DNA of 64,000 bases from assembly GCA_018969015.1 (NCBI GenBank), contig JAGWZE010000002.1, forward strand, positions 62,001 to 126,000, written 5' to 3'. Shown in pieces: positions 52,639 through 62,744 of the stretch. The notes beneath the pieces are model-generated. The model was given only the letters and a program-made list of their open reading frames with translations. It was not told the origin of the DNA and searched no databases. Made by a program: the position numbers and the translations under genes. The DNA comes from Alphaproteobacteria bacterium (GTDB lineage Bacteria > Pseudomonadota > Alphaproteobacteria > Caulobacterales > Aquidulcibacteraceae). Position 1 is the stretch's first letter, and every line of letters starts with the position of its first letter.

Positions 52639-53007
52639 CTAGAAGAGCCGCCCGCCGTTCGGCACGGGCTGATCGGGCGCGAACAGCATCACTTCGCCGT
52701 CCGCGCCGGGAAAGCCGAGCGTCAGGACTTCGGACATGAACTTGCCGATCTGGCGGGGCGGGAAGTTCACCACCGCCGCGACCTGGCGCCCCACCAGCGT
52801 GGCCGGATCATAGTGCGCGATCTGCGCGCTGGAGCGCTTCGCGCCGATCGTCGGGCCGAAATCGATGGTGAGCTTGAGGCTCGGCTTGCGCGCCTCGGGA
52901 TAGGGCTCGGCGGCGACGATCGTGCCGACGCGGATGTCGACCTTGAGGAAATCGTCGAACGAGATCGTGGGCGCCGCCGGCGCGGCGGGATCGTGCAGGA
53001 GGTGCAT
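52639..53007 (-). CDS. csaA: tRNA-binding protein CsaA-like
   Basis: 122-residue OB-fold protein. FLKVDIRVGTIVAAEPYPEARKPSLKL and the C-terminal VVNFPPRQIGKFMSEVLTLGF are the CsaA/EMAP-type tRNA-binding pattern. CsaA has been proposed to act as an export chaperone and binds tRNA. It follows meaB with a 1-base stop/start overlap (TGATG), so it is translated from the same message. Confidence 0.9.
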   Translation of the reverse strand: MHLLHDPAAPAAPTISFDDFLKVDIRVGTIVAAEPYPEARKPSLKLTIDFGPTIGAKRSSAQIAHYDPATLVGRQVAAVVNFPPRQIGKFMSEVLTLGFPGADGEVMLFAPDQPVPNGGRLF

Positions 53008-53993
53008 CAGTCAGTCCCCAGAAACAATGCGGCGAGATCGTCGGCGGCGGCGCCGGCAGGCAGTCGTCCGGCGGCGACGTCGGCTTCCAGATGCGGCAGG
53101 CGCGCGGCGATCGCCGGATGCGCGCGAAACGCCTCGCCCAGACGCTCGCGGATGAGGTCGTGCATCCAGCGCACCTGCTGCGCGGCGCGGCGCTGGGCCC
53201 GCTCGCCCGCGGCGTCCAGCGCGGCGCGGTGGTCCTGCACCGTCCGCCACAAGGCGTCGAGTCCCGCGCCCGTTGCGCCGGACGCAGACAATACCGGCGG
53301 TGACCAGGCCGGGCTAGCCGGCGCGAGGATGTGCAGCGCATCCCTGTAGGTGCGAACCGCGCGTTCGGCCGCCTTCGGATCGAGATCGGCCTTGTTCACG
53401 ACGATGGCGTCCGCCACCTCGAGCAGGCCCTTCTTGATGCCCTGCAGTTCGTCGCCGGCGTTCGGCAGCATGAGCGCGATGAAGATGTCCACCATGTCCG
53501 CGACGACCGTTTCGGATTGGCCGACGCCGACGGTCTCGACGATCACGACGTCGAACCCCGCCGCCTCGCACAGCAGCAGTGTTTCCCGCGTCTTGCGCGC
53601 GACGCCGCCGAGCGTGGCGCCCGCGGGCGAAGGTCGGATGAAGGCGGACGGATGCACCGAGAGCTGCGCCATGCGCGTTTTGTCGCCCAGGATCGAGCCG
53701 CCCGATCGTTGTGACGTCGGATCGACGGCGAGCACGGCGACGCGGCGGCCCGCTTCCGCCAGCATCAGCCCGAAGCTCTCGATCGTCGTCGATTTGCCCA
53801 CACCCGGCACGCCCGTCAGGCCGATCCGATCGGCGCCACCGGTCGCGGGCATCAGTCGTTCGAGCAGGGTCCGCGCCGCGCGTGCATGATCGGCGCGCTT
53901 GCTTTCCACCAGCGTGATCGCGCGCGCCAGGCTCGCACGATCGCCGGCGCGCACGCCGGCCTCCAGCGTCTCCACGTCCACGGCCGGGCGCAT
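53007..53993 (-). CDS. meaB: Methylmalonyl-CoA mutase-associated GTPase MeaB
   Basis: 328-residue G3E P-loop GTPase. Walker A is [12 protein letters not shown], switch segments are [29 protein letters not shown] is Walker B-like, and NKAD is specific for guanine. MeaB guards methylmalonyl-CoA mutase, gating cobalamin loading and rescuing inactive enzyme. The mutase subunits are about 4-9 kb away at 58150-62566 on the same strand, not in the same operon. Confidence 0.94.
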   Translation of the reverse strand: MRPAVDVETLEAGVRAGDRASLARAITLVESKRADHARAARTLLERLMPATGGADRIGLTGVPGVGKSTTIESFGLMLAEAGRRVAVLAVDPTSQRSGGSILGDKTRMAQLSVHPSAFIRPSPAGATLGGVARKTRETLLLCEAAGFDVVIVETVGVGQSETVVADMVDIFIALMLPNAGDELQGIKKGLLEVADAIVVNKADLDPKAAERAVRTYRDALHILAPASPAWSPPVLSASGATGAGLDALWRTVQDHRAALDAAGERAQRRAAQQVRWMHDLIRERLGEAFRAHPAIAARLPHLEADVAAGRLPAGAAADDLAALFLGTD

Positions 53994-53994
53994 G

Positions 53995-54756
53995 TCAGGC
54001 GCTCATCACGAAGGTGGCGAGCCCCGCGCGCGGGCGCCACGCGTGCAAGAGATAGCCGGGCGGATCGTCGGCGGCGGGGGCGCTCTCGTCGTCGAAATTC
54101 GGCGTGAAGGCTTGCGCCGTCGAGGGGCAGGTCATCACGTCGGCGTGGGCGACGCGCCCGATCACGGCGCGATGCACGTGGCCGCACACGATGCGGCGCA
54201 CCTGCGGGTGGCGCTCGATCACCGCGGTGAAGAGGTCGGCGCCGTCGAGGCCCACCTCGTCGAAGCGCGTGTGCATCAGGAACGGCGGATGATGCAGCGC
54301 CACGATCGTCGGCGTCGCCGGATCGGCCGACAGCGCCGCGTGCATCCACTCCGCATGCTCGGGCATGAAAAGCCCGCCTTCGAGGCCCGGAAAGGTCTGG
54401 TCGACTGCGACGACGCGCAGGGGCAGATGCTCGAGCGTGAAGCAGAGCGGCGGCTGTTCGGGCAGATAGGCGTGTTCCAGGAACGCGCGACGCAGGGCGG
54501 AGGCGTCGTCGTGGTTCCCGGGCAGCAGAAACACTGGCGCGGGGGCGTCGGCCAGGATCTCGCGGAGCAGCGCGTATTCGGAGGCGGAGCCTTCGTCGAC
54601 GAGGTCTCCCGTCGCCAGGATCGCATCGGGGCGGTGCGCCGCGAGCGCGCCAAGCACCCGCTGCAAGCGCGCGGCGGCGTCCGGCGTCTTGGCGCCCGGG
54701 CGATCCGTCACGTGCAGGTCCGAGATCTGGGCCAGGAGGAAGGGGCGGTCCGTCAT
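53995..54756 (-). CDS. Metallophosphoesterase (cyclic nucleotide phosphodiesterase-like)
   Basis: 253 residues. The calcineurin-like metal motifs are in order: [29 protein letters not shown] and CGHVHRA. This arrangement matches CpdA/GpdQ-type phosphodiesterases. Start is ATG 54756 (MTDRPF) or possibly 54765; neither has a strong ribosome binding site and the recQ stop is within 14 bases, suggesting coupling. It lies between recQ and meaB on the same strand. Substrate unknown. Confidence 0.87.
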   Translation of the reverse strand: MTDRPFLLAQISDLHVTDRPGAKTPDAAARLQRVLGALAAHRPDAILATGDLVDEGSASEYALLREILADAPAPVFLLPGNHDDASALRRAFLEHAYLPEQPPLCFTLEHLPLRVVAVDQTFPGLEGGLFMPEHAEWMHAALSADPATPTIVALHHPPFLMHTRFDEVGLDGADLFTAVIERHPQVRRIVCGHVHRAVIGRVAHADVMTCPSTAQAFTPNFDDESAPAADDPPGYLLHAWRPRAGLATFVMSA

Positions 54757-54769
54757 CGACCGCATGTCG

Positions 54770-56641
54770 TCACGAGGCGGCGTCGCGCACAAGAGCCAGG
54801 ATGTCGTCGCCGTAGCGTTCGATGCGCTTTTCGCCCATGCCCGAGATGCGGGCGAGGTCCGCGCGCGAGGCCGGGCGGGCTTCGGCGAGCGCCAGGAGCG
54901 TGGCGTCGGGGAACACGACATAGGGCGGCGCGCCCTGCGCGGCGGCCGTCTTGCGCCGCCAGGTGCGGAGCCGGGCGAGGAGCCCTTCGTCGGCGTCGTG
55001 GCTGGAGCCCCCGGCGGCGGCGGCGCGGCCGGCCGCACGGGCGCGCGGCGGCCGCTTGCCGCCAGCATCCAGGCGCAGGCGCAGCTCGCGCTCCTTCCGG
55101 AACAGGGCCCGGACGGCCTCGGCGTCGCCGATCTGCAGAACCGGGCGGAGGTCGTCGCCGGCCTCCGTCAGGACGCCGTCGATCAGCAGGCTCTCATACA
55201 CGGCCCGCCAGCGCGCCTCCGGCACGTCGGCCCCGCAGCCATACGTCGTTTTGTCCGTGTACTGAGCGTCGAGGCCATCGCGCGGCGGCTTGCCGAGCAG
55301 GTGATCGACGAGGCGACCGCGGCCGACGCGCTGGTCCATCCGCAGCACCGCCGAGATGGCCTTTTGCGCCCATTCGGTGGCGTCCACGCTCGCGGGCGGA
55401 TCGGTGCAGACGTCGCAGGCGCCGCACGGCTCGGGATCGACCTCGCCGAAATAGCGCCGCACCGACGCGCGCCGACAGCTCATGCCGTCCAACAGCGAGA
55501 AGAGCTGACGCGCCTTGCGCGCCTGCACGGCCTTCACCGCCGGATCGGCCTCGCCTTCCTCGGCGAAGCGCAGCGCGCGGCGCAGATCGCCCGCGCCGAA
55601 CAGCGTGACGGCTTCCGCTGGCGCGCCGTCGCGTCCCGCACGGCCGACCTCCTGCCAATAGGCCTCTACGCTTTTCGGCGCATCGAGATGCAGCACGAAG
55701 CGCACGTCCGGCTTGTCGACGCCCATGCCGAACGCGATCGTGGCGGCCATGACGACGTCATCTTCCGCCTGGAAGCGGCGCTGACGCTCGGCGCGGACGC
55801 CGGCGTCGAGCCCGGCGTGATAGGCGAGCGCGGGAAGCCCCGCCTCGGCGAGGGCGGCGGCCATCGTCTCCGTTCCGTCGCGCGTCGCGCAATAGACGAT
55901 GCCGGACGTTCCCTTCCGCGCTTTCGCGAGTTCGACGATGCGCTTTTGCGGCGCGGTCGTCTTGCGCTCGGCGGCAAGCGCCAGGTTGGGGCGGTCGAAC
56001 GAGGCGACGAATACGCGCGCCTGTGTCAGGCCGAGCTGGGCCTGGATGTCGGCGCGCGTCTGCGGATCGGCAGTGGCGGTGACGGCAAGGCGCGGCACGC
56101 CGGGAAACGCGCCGGCGAGGCGGCCGAGCGCGCGATACTCGGGCCGGAAATCGTGGCCCCATTGGCTCACGCAGTGGGCCTCATCGATCGCGATGAGCGC
56201 GATGTGCGCCTGGTCGAGCAGCTGCATCGTCGCCGGCGTGAGCAGACGTTCCGGAGAAACATAGAGCAGGTCGAGGCGATCCTCGCGCATCGCTTCGAGC
56301 GCGGACAGGCGCTCGCCCGCATCGAGGCTCGAATCGAGGCGCGCCGCAGCGACGCCTGCTTGCCGGAGCGCCGCCACCTGATCCTGCATCAATGCGATCA
56401 GCGGCGAGACGACGACGGCCACGCCCGGCCGTAGCAAGGCGGGGATCTGGTAGCACAGGCTCTTGCCGCCGCCCGTGGGCAGGATCGCGAGCGCGTCGCG
56501 CCCCGCGAGCACTTCGCGGATCACGTCGGCCTGCAGCCCGCGGAAGTCCTCATGGCCGAACACGCGCTTCAACGTCGCGCGCGCGGCGTCGAGCGGATCG
56601 GGTCCGTCCTGCGGGGCTGAGCGAATCGCTGCGGGGTTCAC
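54770..56641 (-). CDS. recQ: ATP-dependent DNA helicase RecQ
   Basis: 623-residue 3'-5' helicase of recombination and replication repair. Motif 0 FRGLQADVI, Walker A LPTGGGKSLCYQ, DEAH box IDEAHCVSQWGHDFRPEY and motif VI QEVGRAGRDG are present. The RQC zinc site is RRYFGE...CGACDVC, and an HRDC domain (VFPDATLLALAEARP...YGDDILALV) ends it. It starts at GTG 56641. It leads a run with the phosphoesterase, meaB and csaA. Confidence 0.95.
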   Translation of the reverse strand: MNPAAIRSAPQDGPDPLDAARATLKRVFGHEDFRGLQADVIREVLAGRDALAILPTGGGKSLCYQIPALLRPGVAVVVSPLIALMQDQVAALRQAGVAAARLDSSLDAGERLSALEAMREDRLDLLYVSPERLLTPATMQLLDQAHIALIAIDEAHCVSQWGHDFRPEYRALGRLAGAFPGVPRLAVTATADPQTRADIQAQLGLTQARVFVASFDRPNLALAAERKTTAPQKRIVELAKARKGTSGIVYCATRDGTETMAAALAEAGLPALAYHAGLDAGVRAERQRRFQAEDDVVMAATIAFGMGVDKPDVRFVLHLDAPKSVEAYWQEVGRAGRDGAPAEAVTLFGAGDLRRALRFAEEGEADPAVKAVQARKARQLFSLLDGMSCRRASVRRYFGEVDPEPCGACDVCTDPPASVDATEWAQKAISAVLRMDQRVGRGRLVDHLLGKPPRDGLDAQYTDKTTYGCGADVPEARWRAVYESLLIDGVLTEAGDDLRPVLQIGDAEAVRALFRKERELRLRLDAGGKRPPRARAAGRAAAAGGSSHDADEGLLARLRTWRRKTAAAQGAPPYVVFPDATLLALAEARPASRADLARISGMGEKRIERYGDDILALVRDAAS

Positions 56642-57110
56642 GCTCGAACCTTACCACAGCCCGCCGCGCGCGGATGTGGGTGCGGCGCAGTGGCGGCGAC
56701 GGCGGCTATTCACTGTAAAATCAATCGTCGCATTTTTTAAACGAGCGCGGGCGAGCAATAAAAATAAATTTCCCGAATGCTTGAGCGGACGTTTCCGTAT
56801 TTCTGCGTGCTATCTCGCATTGCAAAATAGTTTGGAAAAATCCTGAAGCGAGATCGCTTAGACTTTACCGATTCAATTTCCGGGCGTACTCTTCATTATC
56901 CCTGGGGGCGGGCGGCAAAACTTCCGCTCCGCCTTCGATTGCCGGGGTCCAAGCGTCATCGGCGCAATCGCTTGCGCCGCAAAAGCCATTCTGCGCACGC
57001 AGCCCCTCTGCAAACGCGGACGTTCCAAAAAACAAGACTGTCGTGATCGGCGCCCCATGCCGGGAGCGTCGTCATGTCTGCGCACCCGCGCCCGTTACGA
57101 GGAGAGAAGA
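56642..57110. other. A/T-richer intergenic region between recQ and the 101-aa gene
   Basis: 469 bases without a supported gene. The stretch 56710-56880 is strikingly A/T-rich for this chromosome (TTTTTTAAACG, AATAAAAATAAATTT). A short palindrome AAGCGA-GA-TCGCTT lies near 56847-56860. It probably contains the recQ and downstream promoters. The composition could also mark imported DNA. No repeats or RNA fold were identified with confidence. Confidence 0.4.
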
Positions 57111-57416
57111 ATGATTGGCATCGGCAGATCCATTCGCATTTCCGGGGATCCGATGGCGGCCATGTCCTTTGCGAAGGACATGGTGGAGCACATCAAGAAG
57201 TGGCCGGGCGTTTCGCGCGCGGTCTGCTGGGAGAGCATGGGCGGCGCCACCGGTACGCTGGTGTTCTTTTCCGAATGCGCCGACCTGGCGACGTTCGACA
57301 AGATCAACGCGCACATGATGGAAGATAAGGTCTATTGGACGAAAATTGCGCACGCGCGCGACAAAGGGCTATTCGACCTTTCGTCCTCGCAGGACATGAT
57401 AATGCGCACGCTCTAG
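57111..57416 (+). CDS. Small hypothetical protein, 101 aa
   Basis: Starts at ATG 57111 behind a strong GAGGAGAG. The 101-residue soluble protein has an alternating beta-alpha pattern (SIRISGDPMAAMSFAKDMVEHIKKWPGVSRAVCWESM...GTLVFFSECADL) that suggests a ferredoxin-like dimeric alpha/beta barrel (ABM/NIPSNAP-like). I do not recognise the family. Codon use looks less GC-rich than the neighbours, and an A/T-rich region precedes it. Confidence 0.65.
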   Translation: MIGIGRSIRISGDPMAAMSFAKDMVEHIKKWPGVSRAVCWESMGGATGTLVFFSECADLATFDKINAHMMEDKVYWTKIAHARDKGLFDLSSSQDMIMRTL

Positions 57417-57426
57417 AGCGTGGCGC

Positions 57427-57456
57427 GCGTCGGCCGGACGACACGCCGGCCGACGC
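57427..57456 (+). terminator. Terminator-like hairpin after 101-aa gene
   Basis: GCGTCGGCCGG pairs perfectly with CCGGCCGACGC over an 8-base loop, 10 bases after the stop. No T-run, as is common in GC-rich genomes. Confidence 0.5.
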
Positions 57457-57521
57457 AGTCTGCGCGTCGTGCACGACGCTGCGCACACGACGCTGCGGAC
57501 GTCGCGGTGCAGCCTCTCCAT

Positions 57522-57842
57522 TCAGCCGAGTCGGACCGCGGTTCCCGAAGCCGCCACCATCAGCATCGTCCCCTGGCTCACGCCGCCCTCATAGACGATC
57601 GACACGCCGACGACCGCATCGGCGCCGAGGCGGCGGGCTTCGTCCTCCATTTCGCGCAGCGCGGTTTGGCGCGCTTCCCGGAAGACCTCCTCGTAGGAGC
57701 CCGAGCGGCCGCCGATCACGTCACGGATGCCGGCGAACAGGTCGCGAAAAATGTTCGCGCCGATCACGGCCTCGCCGGACACGACACCGAGATAGTTTTT
57801 CACCGGACGGCCTTCGACGATGCCGGTCGTGGTGATGATCAT
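57522..57842 (-). CDS. YbjQ family putative heavy-metal-binding protein
   Basis: 106 residues of the YbjQ/UPF0145 family. [44 protein letters not shown] and [12 protein letters not shown] are the conserved blocks. Members form pentamers; a metal role is suggested but unproven. The gene stands alone, between a hairpin and a palindromic repeat. Confidence 0.93.
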   Translation of the reverse strand: MIITTTGIVEGRPVKNYLGVVSGEAVIGANIFRDLFAGIRDVIGGRSGSYEEVFREARQTALREMEDEARRLGADAVVGVSIVYEGGVSQGTMLMVAASGTAVRLG

Positions 57843-58149
57843 GGACTGACGGCTCCTGTTGTTGCGCGCATCAATTGGGAAGCGCCTAACGCTGCGGCAA
57901 GGGGGCGCGGACGCTCGTCATTCCTGGACGGCGATGGAGCCGCCTGCCAACCTTTGTACCGTCGCTGGAACCGGCGTCATTCCGGGGCGCGCGGCACGCG
58001 CGAACCCGGAACCCAGAGGACTGGGTGCACCATGCGGGCGCACGCTGCTGAAATCGTCTGCCCGGTCGCCTGGGTTCCGGGTTCGGCCTTCGGCCGCCCC
58101 GCAATGACGAACGGAGTGGCGGACTGCTGAGCAAAATGGCGATCGCCCG
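57843..58149. other. Intergenic region with palindromic repeat
   Basis: 307 bases between the YbjQ gene and the mutase large subunit. It contains the palindromic repeat at 57976-58108 and, before it, a second GTCATTCC start (57917-57927) that looks like a decayed half copy. No open frame here has coding character. Confidence 0.6.
57976..58108. repeat. Palindromic intergenic repeat, copy 2
   Basis: The outer arms GTCATTCCGGGGCG (57976-57989) and CGCCCCGCAATGAC (58095-58108) pair with one mismatch. The inner arms GAACCCGGAACCCAG (58002-58016) and CTGGGTTCCGGGTTC (58070-58084) are a perfect 15-bp pair. It has the same nested design as the element at 6395-6488. GTCATTCCGGG/CCCGGAACCCAG elements are frequent between genes of GC-rich alphaproteobacteria. 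Confidence 0.8.
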
Positions 58150-60300
58150 TTAAGCCGCGTGCCCGAGCCGCCCGCCCAGCGTCGTCAGCAGATCCTGCGC
58201 GGCGTCCGCGATCACCGTGCCCGGCGGATAGACCGCGCTTGCGCCCATCTGCTTGAGCGTCGGCACGTCGTCGGGCGGGATCACGCCGCCAACGATGATC
58301 ATGATGTCGCTGCGGCCTTCCTTCGAGAGCGCCTCGCGCAGCGCCGGCACGAGCGTGAGATGCCCCGCGGCGAGCGAGGAGACGCCGACGACATGGACGT
58401 CGTTCTCGACGGCCTGCCGCGCGACTTCCTCCGGCGTCTGGAACAGCGGCCCGATATCGACGTCGAAGCCGAGATCTGCGAACGCGGAGGCGATCACCTT
58501 CTGCCCGCGGTCGTGGCCGTCCTGGCCCATCTTCGCGACGAGGATGCGCGGGCGGCGGCCCTCGGCCTCCTCGAACGCCGCCGTCATCGCCCGTGTCTTC
58601 GAGAGCGCGCTTTCGCCGGCCTGCATGGCTTCCTTCCCATAGACGCCCTGGATCGATTGGATGCGCGCCTGGTGGCGGCCGAACACCTTCTCGAGCGCGA
58701 ACGAGATTTCGCCCACGGTGGCTTTCGCGCGGGCGGCGTCGACGGCAAGCGCGAGGAGATTGCCGCCGCCGGACGCCGCCGCCGTGAGCGCCTCGAGTTT
58801 CGCCGTCACGTCGGCCTCGTTGCGCTCGCCGCGGAGACGCTTGAGCTTGTCGATCTGCAGCGTCCGGACGGTCGCGTTGTCGACCTTGAGGACAGGGACG
58901 TCCTCCTTCTCATCGAGACGGAATTTGTTGACGCCGACGACGGTCTGCACGCCCGTATCGATGCGCGCCTGCGTGCGCGCGGCCGCCTCTTCGATGCGCA
59001 GCTTCGGCAGGCCCTGTTCGATCGCTTTCGCCATGCCGCCGAGGCTTTCGACCTCCTCGATATGCGTCCAGGCCCGCGCGGCGAGATCGGCCGTGAGCCG
59101 CTCCACGTAGTAGGAGCCGCCCCAGGGATCGACGGGCCGCGTCACGCCGCCTTCGTTCTGCAGGAAGATCTGCGTGTTGCGCGCGATGCGGGCGGAGAAG
59201 TCCGTCGGCAGCGCGAGCGCTTCGTCCAGTGAATTGGTATGCAGCGACTGCGTGTGGCCATAAGCCGCCGCCATCGCCTCGACGCAGGTGCGCACGGCGT
59301 TGTTGAACACGTCCTGCGCGGTAAGCGACCACCCCGACGTCTGCGAGTGCGTGCGCAGCGCGAGAGAGCGGTCGTCCTTCGGCCCGAACGGCTTCACGAG
59401 CTTCGCCCACAACAGACGCGCGGCGCGCATCTTGGCGATCTCCATGAAGGGGTTCATGCCGATCGCCCAGAAGAACGACAGACGCGGCGCAAAGGCGTCG
59501 ATCGAGAGGCCCGCCGCCATGCCGGCGCGGATATAGTCGACGCCGTCGGCGAGCGTGTAGGCGAGCTCGAGATCGGCCGTCGCTCCAGCCTCCTGCATGT
59601 GGTAGCCGCTGATCGAGATCGAATTGAACTTCGGCATGTTCGCCGCCGTATAGGCGAAGATGTCCGAGATGATCCGCATCGAGGGCGCGGGCGGGTAGAT
59701 GTACGTGTTGCGGACCATGAACTCCTTGAGGATGTCGTTCTGGATGGTCCCGGCGAGCTTGGCGGGCGCGACGCCCTGTTCTTCCGCCGCCACGATGTAG
59801 AGCGCGAGGATCGGCAGAACCGCGCCGTTCATCGTCATCGAGACGCTCATCTGGTCGAGCGGGATTCCGGCGAACAGCGTGCGCATGTCGTAGATCGAAT
59901 CGATCGCGACGCCCGCCATACCGACGTCGCCGACGACGCGCGGATGGTCACTGTCGTAGCCGCGGTGCGTGGCGAGATCGAACGCGACGGAGAGGCCTTT
60001 CTGCCCCGCCGCGAGATTGCGACGATAGAAGGCGTTGGAATCCTCGGCGGTCGAAAAGCCCGCATACTGACGAATGGTCCAGGGCTGCTGGACGTACATT
60101 GTCGGGTAAGGACCGCGGCCGAAGGGCGCGAGCCCAGGGAAGCCGTCGAGATGATCGAGGCCCGCGCGGTCCGCCGCGGTGTAGACCGTCTTCACGTCGA
60201 CGCCTTCGGGCGTGGTCCAGGCGGCGCCGGCGGGCTTGGGCGCCAGGCTGTCCTTGGCGATGCCGAACTCGACCTTGGTGAAATCGGGGATGCGGGTCAT
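58150..60300 (-). CDS. mutB: Methylmalonyl-CoA mutase, large (catalytic) subunit
   Basis: 716 residues. Adenosylcobalamin enzyme converting methylmalonyl-CoA to succinyl-CoA in propionate and odd-chain catabolism. The TIM barrel shows [23 protein letters not shown] and the C-terminal B12 domain has the DxHxxG lower-ligand motif in [14 protein letters not shown] 60300 ([12 protein letters not shown]) overlaps the stop of the small membrane protein gene by 4 bases. MeaB is encoded about 4 kb further along. Confidence 0.95.
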   Translation of the reverse strand: MTRIPDFTKVEFGIAKDSLAPKPAGAAWTTPEGVDVKTVYTAADRAGLDHLDGFPGLAPFGRGPYPTMYVQQPWTIRQYAGFSTAEDSNAFYRRNLAAGQKGLSVAFDLATHRGYDSDHPRVVGDVGMAGVAIDSIYDMRTLFAGIPLDQMSVSMTMNGAVLPILALYIVAAEEQGVAPAKLAGTIQNDILKEFMVRNTYIYPPAPSMRIISDIFAYTAANMPKFNSISISGYHMQEAGATADLELAYTLADGVDYIRAGMAAGLSIDAFAPRLSFFWAIGMNPFMEIAKMRAARLLWAKLVKPFGPKDDRSLALRTHSQTSGWSLTAQDVFNNAVRTCVEAMAAAYGHTQSLHTNSLDEALALPTDFSARIARNTQIFLQNEGGVTRPVDPWGGSYYVERLTADLAARAWTHIEEVESLGGMAKAIEQGLPKLRIEEAAARTQARIDTGVQTVVGVNKFRLDEKEDVPVLKVDNATVRTLQIDKLKRLRGERNEADVTAKLEALTAAASGGGNLLALAVDAARAKATVGEISFALEKVFGRHQARIQSIQGVYGKEAMQAGESALSKTRAMTAAFEEAEGRRPRILVAKMGQDGHDRGQKVIASAFADLGFDVDIGPLFQTPEEVARQAVENDVHVVGVSSLAAGHLTLVPALREALSKEGRSDIMIIVGGVIPPDDVPTLKQMGASAVYPPGTVIADAAQDLLTTLGGRLGHAA

Positions 60301-60671
60301 GAGGGCGTTCCCGTGCGGGATTGAACGGCGAGGGCGCCGGCGATCTGGCGCCAGCGGTTGCGGGCGGAGGTGATCCGCCATTCGGGCGAACGTCGGCGCG
60401 CGACGAGGCGAGCGACGCCGAACAACAGAAGGCCTGCGCCCACGGCGGCGAAGCTGACGCCGGAGTTGGGGATCAGCGCGCGCTCGATCGCGAGCCAAGC
60501 CAGGACGAGCCCCGCCCAGATCGCGAAGCCGAGAAGGACCTCCAGCACGACGGCGGCGCCTTTGAGGTCCTTGAGCGCGCCGAGCGCGGCCTCGCCGGCG
60601 GCGTAGTCGCGCGTCGTTTCGAGCGTGTGCAGCGCCTGTTCCTGGTCCGGCGTGAGCGACGCGCGGGTCAT
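60297..60671 (-). CDS. Small membrane protein between mutase subunits
   Basis: 124 residues from ATG 60671. A soluble N-terminal helix region ([28 protein letters not shown]) precedes two hydrophobic helices ([23 protein letters not shown] and [18 protein letters not shown]), then a basic tail. It overlaps both mutase genes by 4 bases (ATGA on each side), so it is embedded in the mutase operon. No family recognised. It could tether the mutase or be a passenger. Confidence 0.7.
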   Translation of the reverse strand: MTRASLTPDQEQALHTLETTRDYAAGEAALGALKDLKGAAVVLEVLLGFAIWAGLVLAWLAIERALIPNSGVSFAAVGAGLLLFGVARLVARRRSPEWRITSARNRWRQIAGALAVQSRTGTPS

Positions 60672-62566
60672 GCCTTCACCCCCAGCGCCGCGTGCAGCGT
60701 GGTGAGCGCGTCGAGCGCATCCTGGCCGGCGAAGATGAACTGGTCGAAGCCCTTCGCGCGCACCGCGGCCTCGTCGGCCGGCTTGCCGGCATGGATGAGC
60801 CACGTGCAGCCCGCGGCCTTGAGCGCCGTTGCCGCCTCCAGGCTTTCGGCGGCGTAGCGCGTGTCGGAGCCCGTCAGCACGGCGACGGTGAGGCCGCTCG
60901 CCTTGAACGCCGCCGCCAGGGCCGCATGGTCCGCATACGGCGTATCGGCGCCGAACGCGGCGACGCCGCCGGCCGCGAAGAGGTTCTGCGCGAAGTTCGA
61001 GCGCGCCGAGAACTCCGCCAGCGGGCCGAGATTGGCGAAGAACACCGCCGGGCGCTTCGCCTGGGCGTCGGCGACGTCGCGCAGCGCCTCGAACGGCGCG
61101 GCCCAGCGGATCGGCGCCAGCGCCTTCGCCGTCGTGACGGCGCCACGCGGTGCAGGCGCCTCGCCACGGCGTGCCGGTGCGACGGCGGGCGCGAGCGGCG
61201 GAGCCCGCTCGTCCAGCAGCGGGAAATCCGTCACGCCGGTGATCGTCTCGCGCCGCGTCGCGATCGCCTTTTCGCGCCGGGTCCGGACGATCTCGATCTC
61301 GGACTGCAGCGCGCCGCCGAGCAACGCCTCGATGATGCCGCCCTGCGCCTCGATGCCCTGGAACTCCTTCCATGCGGCTTCGGCGAGGTCGCGCGTCATC
61401 GCCTCGACGAACCAGGCGCCGCCCGCGGGATCGACGACGTGGCCGAGGCGGCTCTCCTCCATGAGGATGATCTGCGTGTTGCGCGCGATCCGGCGCGCGA
61501 ACGGCGAGGGCGGGCCGAGCGCGTCCGTGAGCGGGCGCACGGTGATCGCCTCCGCGCCGCCGACGGCCGCAGCAAAAGCCGCCGCCGTGGTGCGCAGAAT
61601 GTTCGACCACGGATCGCGCCGCGTCATCATGCGGCGCGAGGTCGTGGCGACGACGCGCGCAGCGCGATCGGCCGGGGCCGCGCCCGCCGCCTCCATCACC
61701 CGCGCCCACGCGAGGCGCAGCGCCCGCAGCTTCGCAGCCTCGACGAGCACGTCGGGCCCGACCGCGAGGGTGAACGAAATCGCGGCGTTGGCCTCATCCA
61801 GCGCCGCGCCGGCCGCCGTCAAGGCGCGCAGATAAGCGACGCCGGTCGCGAGCGCCGCGGCGATCTCCTGCGCTTCCGATCCGCCGGCTTCGTGCACGGG
61901 CCGCGCATCCGCGCGCAGCATCGCCGCGCCGGGGAACGTGTCGGGCCACGCGCGCGCGAACGCGACGGCGGCGGCGAGATCGTCGGCGCCGATGCGGCCC
62001 GTCGTCATCAGCGCGCCGATCGGATCGACGTTGAACGCCGGCGGCGCGGCGGCCTGGCCCGCGTCGCGCAGATAGTCGGCGACGAGCTCGGCGGCGCGCA
62101 GTCCGTACGCCCCCGCATCGAGTGACACTGGCGCAAGATCGACGAGCAGGCCGTCGAGCGCGCGCGCGACGTCCCGCGTCTCCAGCAGGGCGACGCCGCT
62201 CGCGCCCGTCGGATCGACGACGAGCTCGATCGAGGACGCGCCGCCGCGCAGCTCGTCGAGAATTTCGGCGTTGGCGCCGGCCGGATCGGCGTGCGCGACG
62301 GCCTGCCGGATATGCCACGGCAGAAAGGCGTCGCGCGTCGCTGTGCGGCCGCGGGCGAACGGCGCCTGGCCCGGTGCGCCGAACGGCTCGCCGGCGGCGG
62401 CGATGTCGGTCTCGCGGTAGACCGGCTGGATGCGCAGGTCGTCCGCCGTGCGCTTGACCAGACGATCCCATGGCGCGCCGGCGAGCGCCTTCTCCGCCAA
62501 CGCGCGCCACCGCGCCTCGTCGACCTCGGGGAAATCGGCCGCCAGGGCCGTCAGGGGCGTATTCAT
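60668..62566 (-). CDS. mutA: Methylmalonyl-CoA mutase, small subunit
   Basis: 632 residues. Same barrel fold as the large subunit but with degenerate cobalamin domain: no DxHxxG appears, and the C-terminus ([20 protein letters not shown]...[18 protein letters not shown]) only retains the fold. [25 protein letters not shown] is shared with MutB. ATG 62566 ([13 protein letters not shown]) is chosen; upstream residues lack family support. First gene of the mutase operon and divergent from nitronate monooxygenase. Confidence 0.9.
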   Translation of the reverse strand: MNTPLTALAADFPEVDEARWRALAEKALAGAPWDRLVKRTADDLRIQPVYRETDIAAAGEPFGAPGQAPFARGRTATRDAFLPWHIRQAVAHADPAGANAEILDELRGGASSIELVVDPTGASGVALLETRDVARALDGLLVDLAPVSLDAGAYGLRAAELVADYLRDAGQAAAPPAFNVDPIGALMTTGRIGADDLAAAVAFARAWPDTFPGAAMLRADARPVHEAGGSEAQEIAAALATGVAYLRALTAAGAALDEANAAISFTLAVGPDVLVEAAKLRALRLAWARVMEAAGAAPADRAARVVATTSRRMMTRRDPWSNILRTTAAAFAAAVGGAEAITVRPLTDALGPPSPFARRIARNTQIILMEESRLGHVVDPAGGAWFVEAMTRDLAEAAWKEFQGIEAQGGIIEALLGGALQSEIEIVRTRREKAIATRRETITGVTDFPLLDERAPPLAPAVAPARRGEAPAPRGAVTTAKALAPIRWAAPFEALRDVADAQAKRPAVFFANLGPLAEFSARSNFAQNLFAAGGVAAFGADTPYADHAALAAAFKASGLTVAVLTGSDTRYAAESLEAATALKAAGCTWLIHAGKPADEAAVRAKGFDQFIFAGQDALDALTTLHAALGVKA

Positions 62567-62744
62567 GGGCGGCAAAAGATGCGGGGCCGGGCCCGTCGTC
62601 AAGCGTTCCGGCTTTCCGTTGGGGCGGGCGCGGGGCGGAGCAAAGGCCGTGTCCGAAGCGCGGCCCCGGGGGTACGCCTTTTCACGCGGGCGGCTGCGGG
62701 CTAACGTCCAGCCCAGAATTGACGCTCACGTTAAGGGGAACGCC

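Noticed and set aside
60301-60498. Extension of mutB upstream of ATG 60300
   Set aside because: It overlaps the small membrane protein gene and gives basic non-family sequence.
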